Assembly: GCA_016200675.1 (NCBI GenBank)
Contig: JACQEH010000227.1
Location: forward strand, 1 to 12,402
Direction: 5' to 3'
Origin: Chloroflexota bacterium
GTDB taxonomy: Bacteria; Chloroflexota; Limnocylindria; Limnocylindrales; CSP1-4
DNA length: 12,402 nucleotides
The position numbers were made by a program, and so were the translations under genes. The notes beneath the pieces are model-generated. The model ran no database searches. It saw nothing but the letters and a program-made list of their open reading frames with translations, and had not been told where the DNA came from. Numbering within the stretch: the first letter of the stretch is position 1; the number at the start of each line of letters is the position of its first letter. This document shows positions 6,337-12,402 of the stretch, piece after piece.

Positions 6337-7227
6337 TTACACCACGCCCGCGGACGGTAGGCGAAGGCGGCCCACCTCGCCGGCCAGGACGTGGCGTTCG
6401 GTCGAGCGGCCGTCGGCGTCGAGGACCTCGGTCACGAGCGCTCCGGTGGCGCCGTCGACGCCCAGGGCGCGGGCCGTCACCGCGCTGCCGTCGAGACCGG
6501 TCACGGTCACGAGATGGCCGGTCGTCACCTTGCGATCGGTCCAGCCGGCGACGTCGAAGCGCCCGGCTCGGAGGGCGGCAAGGCGCGTCTCGAGACGTCC
6601 GAGGAAGCCGTCCAGCAGCCGCTCGCGGTCGATCGGCCGGCCGCCCGAGGCCTCACGGAGCGACGACATCGAGGTCGCCAGCTCGGGCGGGAAGTCGGCC
6701 GCAGCCCAGTCGGCGTTGATGCCGAGGCCCACCACGACCCGTGGGTCGGGCGTCCCGAGGCCGTCGGTCTCGCCGAGGACGCCGGCCAGCTTGCGGACGT
6801 CGGGCGGGCCCGACCGGCGCAGCCGTGCCTCCTCGGCGGTCAGGTCGCCGACCAGGAGGGCATCGGGGCCGCCGCGGACCACGACCAGGTCGTTCGGCCA
6901 CTTGAGGCGGATGGATCCCTCGGCCATGCCGGCGACGTCCTCGGCCGCGTCGGCCATCGCCAGGGCCGCGATCGCGGCGAGCCGCCAGGTGTCGTCGAGA
7001 TCGAGCCACGTCGGACGGAAGCCGAGCGAGAGGAGGAGGGCGGCGCCGGGTGGCGCGGTCCACGCCCGGCCGTTGCGACCGCGGCCGGCGGTCTGCCCAT
7101 CTGCCACCGCGGCGCAGACCTCGGGCGTGCCCTCGGCCAGCCAGCCGCGGACGACGTCGTTGGTCGAGCCGACCTCGTCGAAGCGCTCGACGCGGGCGTA
7201 GCCGTCGACGACCCCCGGAAGCGTCAC
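6337..7227 (-). CDS. birA: Biotin--[acetyl-CoA carboxylase] ligase, group I (no DNA-binding domain)
   Basis: The enzyme activates biotin as biotinyl-AMP and attaches it to a lysine of biotin-dependent carboxylases. In the 296-residue product the family motifs appear in order: G-S-T-N-D (20-24), G-R-G-R-N-G-R-A-W (48-56), L-K-W-P-N-D-L (108-114), K-L-A-G-V-L-G-E (146-153) and V-G-L-G-I-N (166-171), with a C-terminal SH3-like domain ending in V-L-A-G-E-V. There is no N-terminal winged helix, so it should not repress biotin genes as E. coli BirA does. An insertion of about 25 residues separates K-W-P-N-D-L from K-L-A-G-V-L, where only 8-10 residues are usual. GTG 7227 is chosen because it lies just past the lysC stop and leaves the normal N-terminus; GAGGGG is 12 bases upstream, which is long. 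The frame is open to 7311 inside lysC. Its place near accD fits a role in acetyl-CoA carboxylase maturation. Confidence 0.9.
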   Translation of the reverse strand: MTLPGVVDGYARVERFDEVGSTNDVVRGWLAEGTPEVCAAVADGQTAGRGRNGRAWTAPPGAALLLSLGFRPTWLDLDDTWRLAAIAALAMADAAEDVAGMAEGSIRLKWPNDLVVVRGGPDALLVGDLTAEEARLRRSGPPDVRKLAGVLGETDGLGTPDPRVVVGLGINADWAAADFPPELATSMSSLREASGGRPIDRERLLDGFLGRLETRLAALRAGRFDVAGWTDRKVTTGHLVTVTGLDGSAVTARALGVDGATGALVTEVLDADGRSTERHVLAGEVGRLRLPSAGVV

Positions 7228-7243
7228 GGCGTCAGCCGGCCCC

Positions 7244-7765
7244 TCAGCCGGCGGCTCGGCCGGTCGCGGCCGCGTCGACGGGATCCGGCTTCGCCAGCTC
7301 GAAGGCGCCATGCAGCGCGTCGAGGGCGGTCGAGAGCTCGGCCTCGGCGATCATGCAGGTGATCCTGACCTCCGAGGTCGAGATCATCTCGATGTTCACG
7401 CCCGCGTCGGCGAGGGTTCCGAACATGCGAGCCGCATAGCCCGGGGCGTTGTGCAGGCCGGCCCCGACGATCGAGACCTTGGCGACCGAGGCGTCCGTCG
7501 TGAGCTCGCGGGCGCCCAGCTCGCGGACGATCGGGTCGAGGACCTTCTTCGCCCGTGCCAGCTCCACTCGGGGAACCGTGAACGAGAGGTCCGTCGCGCC
7601 GCCGTGGCCGACGTTCTGGACGATCATGTCGACGTTGATCCCGGCCGCCGCGAGCGGATCGAAGAGGGTCCGGGCGACGCCCGGCCGGTCCGGCACGGCG
7701 ACGACGGTGACCTTGGCGACGTTGCGGTCGTGGGCGAGGCCCCGGACCTTGTTCCGTTGCTCCAC
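7244..7765 (-). CDS. lysC: Probable in-frame internal start: aspartate kinase beta subunit
   Basis: Codon 252 of lysC is GTG (7765-7763), in frame, and is preceded by AGGGAGGA with seven bases between, an excellent ribosome-binding site inside a coding region. Translation from it would give a 173-residue protein made only of the two ACT domains. In Bacillus subtilis and Corynebacterium glutamicum, lysC is known to make such a beta subunit from an internal start at about residue 250, which assembles with alpha to form the regulated enzyme. Position and size agree almost exactly with the Corynebacterium beta chain. That this start is used here is inferred, not shown. Confidence 0.6.
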   Translation of the reverse strand: MEQRNKVRGLAHDRNVAKVTVVAVPDRPGVARTLFDPLAAAGINVDMIVQNVGHGGATDLSFTVPRVELARAKKVLDPIVRELGARELTTDASVAKVSIVGAGLHNAPGYAARMFGTLADAGVNIEMISTSEVRITCMIAEAELSTALDALHGAFELAKPDPVDAAATGRAAG

Positions 7766-8518
7766 GAGCGGGTCCTCCCTGATGACCGTCCCCGGCGCGT
7801 CCTCGAACGAGCTCAGGACCTCGATGACGACGTCGTTGACCCAGGCCAGCTCCACGGCCCGGACCTGCATGACCTGGGCCCCCTGGTGGGCGAGCTCCAG
7901 CATCTCCTCGTAGCCGATGACCGGCAGCTGGCGAGCGGTGGTCACCACGCGAGGATCGGCGGTGTAGATGCCCCGGACGTCCGTGAAGATCTGGCAGCGA
8001 TCGGCCCGCAGCGCGGCGGCCAGGGCGACGGCGGTGGTGTCCGAACCGCCCCGACCGAGCGTGGTGATCTCGGCCTGACCAGCTGCGACGGCGCTCTGGC
8101 CCTGGAAGCCGGCGACGATCACGATGTTGCCCCTGTGGAGCTCCTCGCGGATGCGGGCCGGCTCGACGTTGGCGATGCGCGCCCGCCCGTAGCGACCGTC
8201 GGTGGTGATCCCGGCCTGGGCGCCGGTGAGGGAGATGGCCGGGGCGCCCAGCGAGTGGAGCGCCATCGAGACGAGCGTCGCGCTCTGGTGCTCGCCGGTG
8301 GCGAGGAGCATGTCCAGCTCGCGGGCATCGGGCTCGTCGGTGATGGCCTCGGCCAGGGCGAGCAGCTCGTCCGTGGTGTCCCCCATGGCCGACACGACGA
8401 CCACGAGGTCGCAGCCGGCCGCGCGCTCGCGGGCGATCCGCCGCGCGACGCGCCGGATGCGGTCGGCGTCGGCCACGGACGAGCCGCCGAACTTCTGGAC
8501 GACGAGGGGGCGATCCAT
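7244..8518 (-). CDS. lysC: Aspartate kinase (alpha subunit with two ACT domains)
   Basis: Aspartate kinase phosphorylates aspartate, the committed step to lysine, threonine and methionine. The 424-residue protein starts with the kinase motif V-V-Q-K-F-G-G-S-S-V-A and has A-T-G-E-H-Q-S-A near residue 73-80 and T-T-L-G-R-G-G-S-D-T-T at 152-162. Two ACT domains follow, about 267-342 (V-P-D-R-P-G-V-A ... I-N-V-D-M-I-V-Q-N-V) and 345-410 (L-H-N-A-P-G-Y-A ... V-N-I-E-M-I-S-T-S-E-V). The length and ACT layout match the feedback-controlled Corynebacterium LysC (421 residues), so inhibition by lysine and/or threonine is expected. The loop after Q-N-V is two or three residues shorter than in Corynebacterium. 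ATG 8518 lies nine bases after a -10 box, so the mRNA may have almost no leader. birA follows after 16 bp. Confidence 0.95.
   Translation of the reverse strand: MDRPLVVQKFGGSSVADADRIRRVARRIARERAAGCDLVVVVSAMGDTTDELLALAEAITDEPDARELDMLLATGEHQSATLVSMALHSLGAPAISLTGAQAGITTDGRYGRARIANVEPARIREELHRGNIVIVAGFQGQSAVAAGQAEITTLGRGGSDTTAVALAAALRADRCQIFTDVRGIYTADPRVVTTARQLPVIGYEEMLELAHQGAQVMQVRAVELAWVNDVVIEVLSSFEDAPGTVIREDPLVEQRNKVRGLAHDRNVAKVTVVAVPDRPGVARTLFDPLAAAGINVDMIVQNVGHGGATDLSFTVPRVELARAKKVLDPIVRELGARELTTDASVAKVSIVGAGLHNAPGYAARMFGTLADAGVNIEMISTSEVRITCMIAEAELSTALDALHGAFELAKPDPVDAAATGRAAG
7763..7780 (-). promoter_or_regulatory. Internal ribosome-binding site in lysC
   Basis: On the minus strand AGGGAGGA (7780-7773) is followed by seven bases and GTG (7765-7763), in the lysC frame. 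The codons R-E-D that it encodes are not required by an obvious kinase motif, so the site may be kept for translation of the beta subunit. Confidence 0.6.
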
Positions 8519-8527
8519 CGGGCGCGC

Positions 8528-8533
8528 ATTCTA
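8528..8533 (-). promoter_or_regulatory. -10 box of lysC, near-leaderless transcript
   Basis: TAGAAT on the minus strand lies nine bases before the lysC ATG. With the usual 6-8 bases from -10 box to transcription start, the mRNA would begin within a few bases of the start codon. No clear TTGACA-like -35 is visible at 16-18 bases upstream, and no Shine-Dalgarno sequence fits. This argues against an mRNA-leader control such as a lysine riboswitch. Confidence 0.5.
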
Positions 8534-8736
8534 CCCGACGCCCCGTGGGCTTCCGGCACGTCGCCACCGGTGACCCTCGGCGCTCCGGCGCTCCGTGGCT
8601 ACCCCGCACCGCCACCACGAGACACATGTTCGGCATGAACGAGCGTGGCCATCGGCGAGTTCTTGCGGTTGCGGCGGGCAGTGGGCATGGCTTGTGCGTG
8701 TTCATCGGCGGTCTGCCACCTGGAGTGACATGGGAG

Positions 8737-8788
8737 GGGTGCGGAACCTCCGGAGCCGGCGGCGGCACCCGTGAGATCGGGTGACCCG
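8737..8788. promoter_or_regulatory. Paired hairpins upstream of the hydrolase gene
   Basis: The first dyad, gggtgc/gcaccc (8737-8770), has a palindromic centre at 8748-8755. The second, cggg/cccg (8778-8788), has a three-base loop. Neither is followed by a run of T, so an intrinsic terminator is not supported. They lie just upstream of the likely hydrolase promoter and could be an operator or a remnant of an older RNA element. Confidence 0.25.
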
Positions 8789-8836
8789 ACCGTCCGGCAC
8801 AATGGGCCGGTCCGACCGCCAAGGAGAGCCGCGTCC

Positions 8837-9700
8837 ATGTGCTTCGACACCGACAGCCGCCCGCCGATCGAGCCGATCGCCGGCGGCGCCCTTGACGCCG
8901 AGCGCCTCACCCTCACGTCCGAGGACGGAACCCCGTTCTCCGCGTTCCGGGCCCGGGCCGCCCACGCGAGCGGAAACGGCATCCTGATCCTGCCGGACGT
9001 TCGGGGCCTGCACGGCTACTACGAGGAGCTGGCCCTGCGGTTCGCCGAGCACGGCATCGACGCGGTCGCGATCGACTGGTTCGGGCGGACTGCCGGCCTC
9101 GCCCCGCGCGACGACCAGTTCGACTACATGCCGCATGTCGGCCAGACCTCCTGGGAGGCGCTGGCGGCCGACATGCGGGTGGGCGTCGCTGCCGTGCGGG
9201 CGATCCGGGGCGCGGGCCGGGGCGCGACCTCCGCTGCCGGCGCGGGTCCGGGTTCCGGCGCGGGTCCGGGTTCCGGCGCGGGTCCGGGTTCCGGCCGGGA
9301 CGCGGTCGCCGGCCCGAGCCACGTCTTCACGATCGGCTTCTGCATGGGCGGCCGGCTCGCCTTCCTCTCGGCGACCCTGGGCCTGGACCTCGCGGGGGTC
9401 ATCGGCTTCTACGGCTGGCCGGTCGGGCCGAACCGCACCGGGTCTCCCGCGCCCGCTGAGGTCGCCTCGACGATTACGTCACCCGTCCTGGCGATCTACG
9501 GCGGTGCCGACCAGGGCATCGGGGCAGAAGTTCGTGGTGCCTTCGACGCGGCCCTCGACGCCACCGACATCGAGCACCGGACGATCGTCTACCCGGGCGC
9601 CCCGCACTCGTTCTTCGACCGCAAGGCCGCCGACTTCACGGCCGCGTCCGAGGATGCATGGGCGGCGACGCTCGCCTTCATCGACGAGCACGGGGCCTGA
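8837..9700 (+). CDS. Dienelactone hydrolase family alpha/beta hydrolase
   Basis: This is the only plus-strand gene. The 287-residue protein starts M-C-F-D-T-D after AAGGAG at 8821-8826, ten bases upstream. It has the dienelactone hydrolase pattern: an early I-L-P-D-V-R-G-L-H-G-Y-Y-E-E-L-A block (51-66), the nucleophile elbow G-F-C-M-G-G-R with Cys169, Asp225 in Y-G-G-A-D-Q-G and His257 in G-A-P-H-S-F-F-D, i.e. the Cys-Asp-His triad. The family opens lactones or cleaves related esters, for example in chloroaromatic breakdown, but many members have unknown substrates and no catabolic neighbours are present. A Gly/Ala/Pro/Ser insertion of about 35 residues (125-160), partly made of three perfect repeats, sits between a helix and the strand leading to the nucleophile. 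No signal peptide is seen, so it is probably cytoplasmic. It may simply have been inserted between thrB and lysC. Confidence 0.9.
   Translation: MCFDTDSRPPIEPIAGGALDAERLTLTSEDGTPFSAFRARAAHASGNGILILPDVRGLHGYYEELALRFAEHGIDAVAIDWFGRTAGLAPRDDQFDYMPHVGQTSWEALAADMRVGVAAVRAIRGAGRGATSAAGAGPGSGAGPGSGAGPGSGRDAVAGPSHVFTIGFCMGGRLAFLSATLGLDLAGVIGFYGWPVGPNRTGSPAPAEVASTITSPVLAIYGGADQGIGAEVRGAFDAALDATDIEHRTIVYPGAPHSFFDRKAADFTAASEDAWAATLAFIDEHGA
9239..9292 (+). repeat. 18-bp tandem repeat, three perfect copies, inside the hydrolase gene
   Basis: The unit ggcgcgggtccgggttcc occurs three times without a mismatch and encodes (Gly-Ala-Gly-Pro-Gly-Ser)x3 at residues 135-152. Perfect identity suggests recent expansion by slippage or recombination; the unit length preserves the frame. 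It forms a flexible loop in the hydrolase and is likely to vary between strains. Confidence 0.92.
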
Positions 9701-9718
9701 GCCACGCCCCCGCTGAGG

Positions 9719-9753
9719 GCCGGGCTGAGCGCCTGGCACCCGGCGCACGCGCC
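9719..9753. terminator. Possible terminator hairpins between convergent genes
   Basis: The 68-base gap between the hydrolase stop and the thrB stop contains gccggg (9719-9724) pairing with cccggc (9739-9744), and next to it ggcgc-ac-gcgcc (9742-9753). A bidirectional terminator would be expected here because the genes converge. There is no T-run on either strand, so this is structure only and the call is weak. Confidence 0.3.
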
Positions 9754-9768
9754 GCGCTGTTCCGCCGG

Positions 9769-10740
9769 TCAGCCGGCCGCCTTCGGCACCACGATCTTCG
9801 CTCCGGCGTTCCGTGGGGCGATGACGTCGACGCGTCCGGGGAGGTCGGAGTCGGCCGCCGCGGCCCGGAAGGCAGCCTCGATCCGCCCGACACCGGCGAT
9901 GGTGTCGGTGAAGGCCACGATCGACGACCCGGCACCGCTCAGGCAGGCGCCGATCGCGCCCGCCGATCGAGCGTCGGCGACCATGCGGGGCAGCTGTGGG
10001 TAGATCGCAGCCCGATAGGGCTCGTGGAGGCGGTCCTCGGTCAGGAAGCGCAGGACGTCGGTCCGGCCGACGGCGAACCCGGCGACCCCGAGGGCGACCC
10101 GCCCGAGGTTGGCGATCGCGTCGGCCCGGGGCACCCGGACCGGAAGCACCTTCCGCATCTCGGCGGTCGGGAGGCGCAGGTCGGGAATGAAGACGACGGC
10201 GCGTAGCCCGCGGGGGACATCGAAGCGCACCGCCTCCACGGCATCGCCGAGCACGGCCGAGGCGACGAACCCGCCGAGGAGCGCGGGCGCGGCATTGTCC
10301 GGGTGGCCCTCGACCGCCGTCGCCAGTCGGAGCAGGTCGGCGCTCGAGAGCGGATCGCCCAGGAGCGCGTTGCCGGCCAGGAGGCCGCCGACCGTCGCCG
10401 CGGCGCTCGAGCCCAGGCCCCGCGCGAGCGGAATGCGATTGGTCATCTCGATCCGCCAGGTCGCGCCCTTGGGGACGCTGCCACGGGCCTCGACGATCGC
10501 CGTCTCGAGGCCCCGGATGAAGCGGTTGCCGGCTCCCGTGTCGAGCTCGCCTTCGCCTTCCCCGGACACCACCAGCTCGTGGCCGCTCCGGCCCCAGCTG
10601 CGGACCTCCAGGACCACCCGGTTCGTCAGCTCGAGGGCCATCCCCAGGCAGTCGTAGCCGGCCCCGAGGTTCGCGGTCGTGGCCGGCACGTCCACGGTGA
10701 CGCGCCGCCCGTCGAGCTCGGCGAGCCAGCTCGTCGTCAT
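9769..10740 (-). CDS. thrB: Homoserine kinase
   Basis: ThrB phosphorylates homoserine to O-phosphohomoserine, the substrate of threonine synthase. The 323-residue protein is a GHMP kinase. V-P-A-T-T-A-N-L-G-A-G-Y-D-C-L-G at 18-33 is the substrate-side motif, P-L-A-R-G-L-G-S-S-A-A-A at 104-115 is the ATP-binding loop, E-G-H-P-D-N-A-A-P at 144-152 is family-typical, and C-L-S-G-A-G-S-S-I-V at 266-275 is the C-terminal motif. The ATG at 10740 overlaps the thrC stop as ATGA. There is no strong ribosome-binding site before it, so coupling to thrC is likely. The frame stays open far upstream through thrC, but the family N-terminus fixes the start here. It is the last gene of the hom-thrC-thrB set and faces the convergent hydrolase gene. 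Confidence 0.95.
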   Translation of the reverse strand: MTTSWLAELDGRRVTVDVPATTANLGAGYDCLGMALELTNRVVLEVRSWGRSGHELVVSGEGEGELDTGAGNRFIRGLETAIVEARGSVPKGATWRIEMTNRIPLARGLGSSAAATVGGLLAGNALLGDPLSSADLLRLATAVEGHPDNAAPALLGGFVASAVLGDAVEAVRFDVPRGLRAVVFIPDLRLPTAEMRKVLPVRVPRADAIANLGRVALGVAGFAVGRTDVLRFLTEDRLHEPYRAAIYPQLPRMVADARSAGAIGACLSGAGSSIVAFTDTIAGVGRIEAAFRAAAADSDLPGRVDVIAPRNAGAKIVVPKAAG

Positions 10741-11855
10741 CGCCAGCCCAGCGCGCCGCGGACGGCGTCGACCGAGGCACCGGCCTCGATGATCCCGCCG
10801 CCTGCGAGGCGGTGCGCGGTATCGGGGTCCTTGAGGCCGTTGCCCGTCAGGACGGCGACGACGAGCGCATCGCGGTCGATCCCGCCGACCCGGGCCAGCT
10901 TTGTCACCCCGGCCACGCTTGCCGCCGACGAGGGCTCGCAGAAGATGCCTTCGAGGCGGGCGAGATCGCGGTACGCGCTCAGGATCTCGTCGTCGGTGAC
11001 GGCCTCGATGCGACCGTCCGACTCGTCGCGGGCTGCCGTCGCCAGTCGCCACGAGGCGGGGTTGCCGATGCGGATGGCGGTGGCGATTGTCTCGGGATGC
11101 TCGATGACCCGGTCCTCCACGATGGGCGCCGCGCCGGCGGCCTGGAAGCCGAGCATCCGCGGCCGCCGCTCGACGATCCCGGCCATCGCGTAGTCGGTGA
11201 AGCCGGCCCAGTAGGCGCTGATGTTGCCGGCGTTGCCGACCGGGATGGCGAGGGCGTCCGGAGCCCGCCCGAGGTCGTCGCAGATCTCGAAGGCGGCGGT
11301 CTTCTGGCCCGCCAGCCGATGCGGATTGACCGAGTTCACGAGCGTGAGCGGGTGATCGTCGCGGGCCGCGAGCGCCCGGACCACCGCGAGGGCCGCGTCG
11401 AAGTTGCCGTCCACAGCCACCACCCGCGCCCCGGCCACGAGCGCCTGGAGGAGCTTGCCGGCCGCGATCGCGCCCTTGGGCAGGACCACCACGACCTCGA
11501 TCCCGGCGGCCGAACCGTAGGCCGCCGCGGAGGCCGAGGTGTTGCCGGTGGAGGCGCAGATGATCGAGCGGGCGCCGCCCTCGAGCGCCTTCGCGACCGC
11601 CAGGACCATGCCCCGGTCCTTGAACGAGCCGGTCGGGTTCATCCCCTCGACCTTCGCGTGGAGGTTCGGGAGGCCGATCGCCGCCCCGAGGCGCTGGAGG
11701 TGGACCAGCGGCGTCGCGCCCTCGCCGAGGCTGATCGAGGGTGTGGCGTCGGTGATCGGGAGCCAGGCGCGGTAGCGGTCCATGAGGCGCGGCCGGGGCG
11801 GAGCCGTTTCCGTGGCTGGGGTCCCGCCGGTCCCGCGTGGGTCGCCGCCCGTCAC
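10737..11855 (-). CDS. thrC: Threonine synthase
   Basis: ThrC is a pyridoxal-phosphate enzyme that converts O-phosphohomoserine to threonine. The 372-residue protein has the fold-type II signature N-P-T-G-S-F-K-D-R-G-M with the cofactor lysine at Lys79, the A-S-T-G-N-T-S-A-S-A-A-A-Y block at 101-113, and the phosphate-binding loop P-V-G-N-A-G-N at 205-211. The length matches the short actinobacterial/Bacillus type rather than the ~430-residue E. coli type. GTG 11855 is taken as the start because it overlaps the hom stop as GTGA; this gives an N-terminal extension of about 24 Pro/Gly/Thr-rich residues before M-D-R-Y-R-A-W-L-P. ATG 11783 is the alternative but has no good ribosome-binding site. 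Regulation is probably through the shared hom operon promoter, which lies outside the window. Confidence 0.94.
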   Translation of the reverse strand: MTGGDPRGTGGTPATETAPPRPRLMDRYRAWLPITDATPSISLGEGATPLVHLQRLGAAIGLPNLHAKVEGMNPTGSFKDRGMVLAVAKALEGGARSIICASTGNTSASAAAYGSAAGIEVVVVLPKGAIAAGKLLQALVAGARVVAVDGNFDAALAVVRALAARDDHPLTLVNSVNPHRLAGQKTAAFEICDDLGRAPDALAIPVGNAGNISAYWAGFTDYAMAGIVERRPRMLGFQAAGAAPIVEDRVIEHPETIATAIRIGNPASWRLATAARDESDGRIEAVTDDEILSAYRDLARLEGIFCEPSSAASVAGVTKLARVGGIDRDALVVAVLTGNGLKDPDTAHRLAGGGIIEAGASVDAVRGALGWR

Positions 11856-12402
11856 CGGACCACCGGGTAGCGCGCGCCCGACGGGGCGTCGAATGTCTCC
11901 CCGGGCAGCGACTGCGCGGCCCGGAAGGCGCCCATCGCTGCGGCCAGGCCGGCCCAGGTGCTGCCCGCGCCGCGGCCGATCGCGATGAGGTCGCCGAGGA
12001 CGGCCGACGAGGTCGCGGGCCCCCCGGCACCGGGCCCCGCGAAGGCCACCCGGCCGACCGGCTCGCCGTCGACCTCGATCCGGTTGATGACGCCGTCCGT
12101 CCGGCCGAGCGGCGCGGCGGCGGGCACGGCCGAGGGCACGACGGAGGCCGCGATCTCGCCGTCGACACGCACGGCCGAGGCGATGAGCTTGATCACGAAG
12201 CCCCGGGCGGCCGCCGACGCGATGTCCTCGATCGTGACCCCGGTGATGCCCGGCAGGCCGAGCCCGCCGCCGACGAGGTCCGGGGCGCGCACCACGGACC
12301 CGATGTCGAGCCAGCGCCCGAAGGCCAGCCGGGCGAGCACGACGAGCTTGTTCGCCGCGTCGTCACCCTCCACGTCGCCGCGCGGGTCGGCCTCGGCATA
12401 GC
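11852..12402 (-). CDS. hom: Homoserine dehydrogenase, C-terminal part (runs off window)
   Basis: This is the last ~183 codons of a gene that begins beyond 12402. The visible start, Y-A-E-A-D-P-R-G-D-V-E-G-D-D-A-A-N-K-L, is the conserved catalytic segment of homoserine dehydrogenase (the family has A-E-x-D-P-x-x-D-V-x-G-x-D-x-x-x-K), which reduces aspartate semialdehyde to homoserine. Downstream are G-V-I-N-R-I-E-V and G-P-G-A-G-G-P-A-T-S-S-A-V-L-G-D-L, where the family has G-x-G-A-G-x-x-P-T-A-S-A-V-V-x-D. Only about 40 residues follow the last motif, so the C-terminal ACT domain seen in Bacillus and Corynebacterium Hom is missing. The gene ends with TGA overlapping the thrC GTG. Threonine feedback at this step may therefore be absent, leaving LysC as the control point. 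Confidence 0.92.
   Translation of the reverse strand, partial: YAEADPRGDVEGDDAANKLVVLARLAFGRWLDIGSVVRAPDLVGGGLGLPGITGVTIEDIASAAARGFVIKLIASAVRVDGEIAASVVPSAVPAAAPLGRTDGVINRIEVDGEPVGRVAFAGPGAGGPATSSAVLGDLIAIGRGAGSTWAGLAAAMGAFRAAQSLPGETFDAPSGARYPVVR

Larger units (their letters stand above)
8519..8836. other. Divergent intergenic region between lysC and the hydrolase gene
   Basis: These 318 bases hold the lysC -10 box at the left edge and the hydrolase ribosome-binding site at the right. The middle shows no tRNA or protein-like reading frame that I trust. On the right there is a strong dyad, gggtgc (8737-8742) with gcaccc (8765-8770) enclosing the palindrome ctccggag (8748-8755), then a small cggg-tga-cccg hairpin (8778-8788). 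A weak -10-like cacaat (8798-8803) would place the hydrolase transcript start near 8810. Confidence 0.5.

Noticed and set aside
8545..8784. 79-codon plus-strand ORF between lysC and the hydrolase
   Set aside because: No ribosome-binding site and no protein-family or domain features; composition gives no reason to call it coding.
8534..8836. Lysine riboswitch or T-box leader in front of lysC
   Set aside because: The -10 box lies nine bases from the lysC start, leaving no transcribed leader, and no lysine-riboswitch core sequence is recognisable on the minus strand.
8519..8836. tRNA or other small RNA gene in the intergenic region
   Set aside because: No cloverleaf with matching acceptor stem and T-loop could be assembled by eye on either strand.
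9769..12168. A single 799-codon minus-strand open frame
   Set aside because: Only its last 323 codons are thrB. The upstream part is an out-of-frame shadow of thrC and hom, both of which have clear family motifs in other frames.

Overview
The window is a very GC-rich (about 70% by eye) bacterial chromosome segment. It is tightly packed with housekeeping metabolism, and all genes but one lie on the minus strand. GC-rich codon use, 4-bp stop/start overlaps, a nearly leaderless promoter and the gene families suggest a high-GC Gram-positive or Chloroflexota-type (Limnocylindria-like) soil or freshwater bacterium. That placement is an inference from style, not from a marker gene.

Layout, following minus-strand transcription from right to left. 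(1) 12402-9769: 3' part of homoserine dehydrogenase (hom), threonine synthase (thrC) and homoserine kinase (thrB), joined by GTGA and ATGA overlaps; together they form the threonine branch of the aspartate pathway. (2) 9700-8837: the single plus-strand gene, a dienelactone-hydrolase-family enzyme carrying an in-frame 18-bp tandem repeat, convergent with thrB and divergent from lysC. (3) 8518-7244: aspartate kinase lysC, the entry step for threonine and lysine, with its own -10 box almost touching the start codon and a good internal ribosome-binding site for a separate regulatory beta subunit. (4) 7227-6337: biotin protein ligase birA. (5) 6332-5234: an ECF-type sigma factor reading frame that loses its sigma-4 DNA-binding half and passes abruptly into the frame of a single-pass membrane protein. 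(6) 5233-4947: a short regulatory-looking stretch with 24-bp tandem repeats, small palindromes and a 40-codon ORF ending 3 bp before accD. (7) 4946-251: accD, accA, an accB-like gene, accC and fabZ, i.e. acetyl-CoA carboxylase plus the fatty-acid-synthase dehydratase. (8) 254-1: start of a calcineurin-like metallophosphatase, overlapping fabZ by ATGA.

Functionally the window links aspartate-derived amino acid synthesis, biotin attachment and malonyl-CoA/fatty acid synthesis. The most striking observation is that the BCCP-like protein of the acetyl-CoA carboxylase cluster keeps the AccB fold signature but lacks the biotin-accepting lysine: the usual E-A-M-K-M hairpin reads D-M-L-G-I. Yet every other carboxylase subunit looks intact and a biotin ligase lies two genes upstream of accD. 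Other points worth checking are the sigma factor without sigma-4, the repeat-bearing leader in front of accD, the LysC beta start and the homoserine dehydrogenase without an ACT domain.
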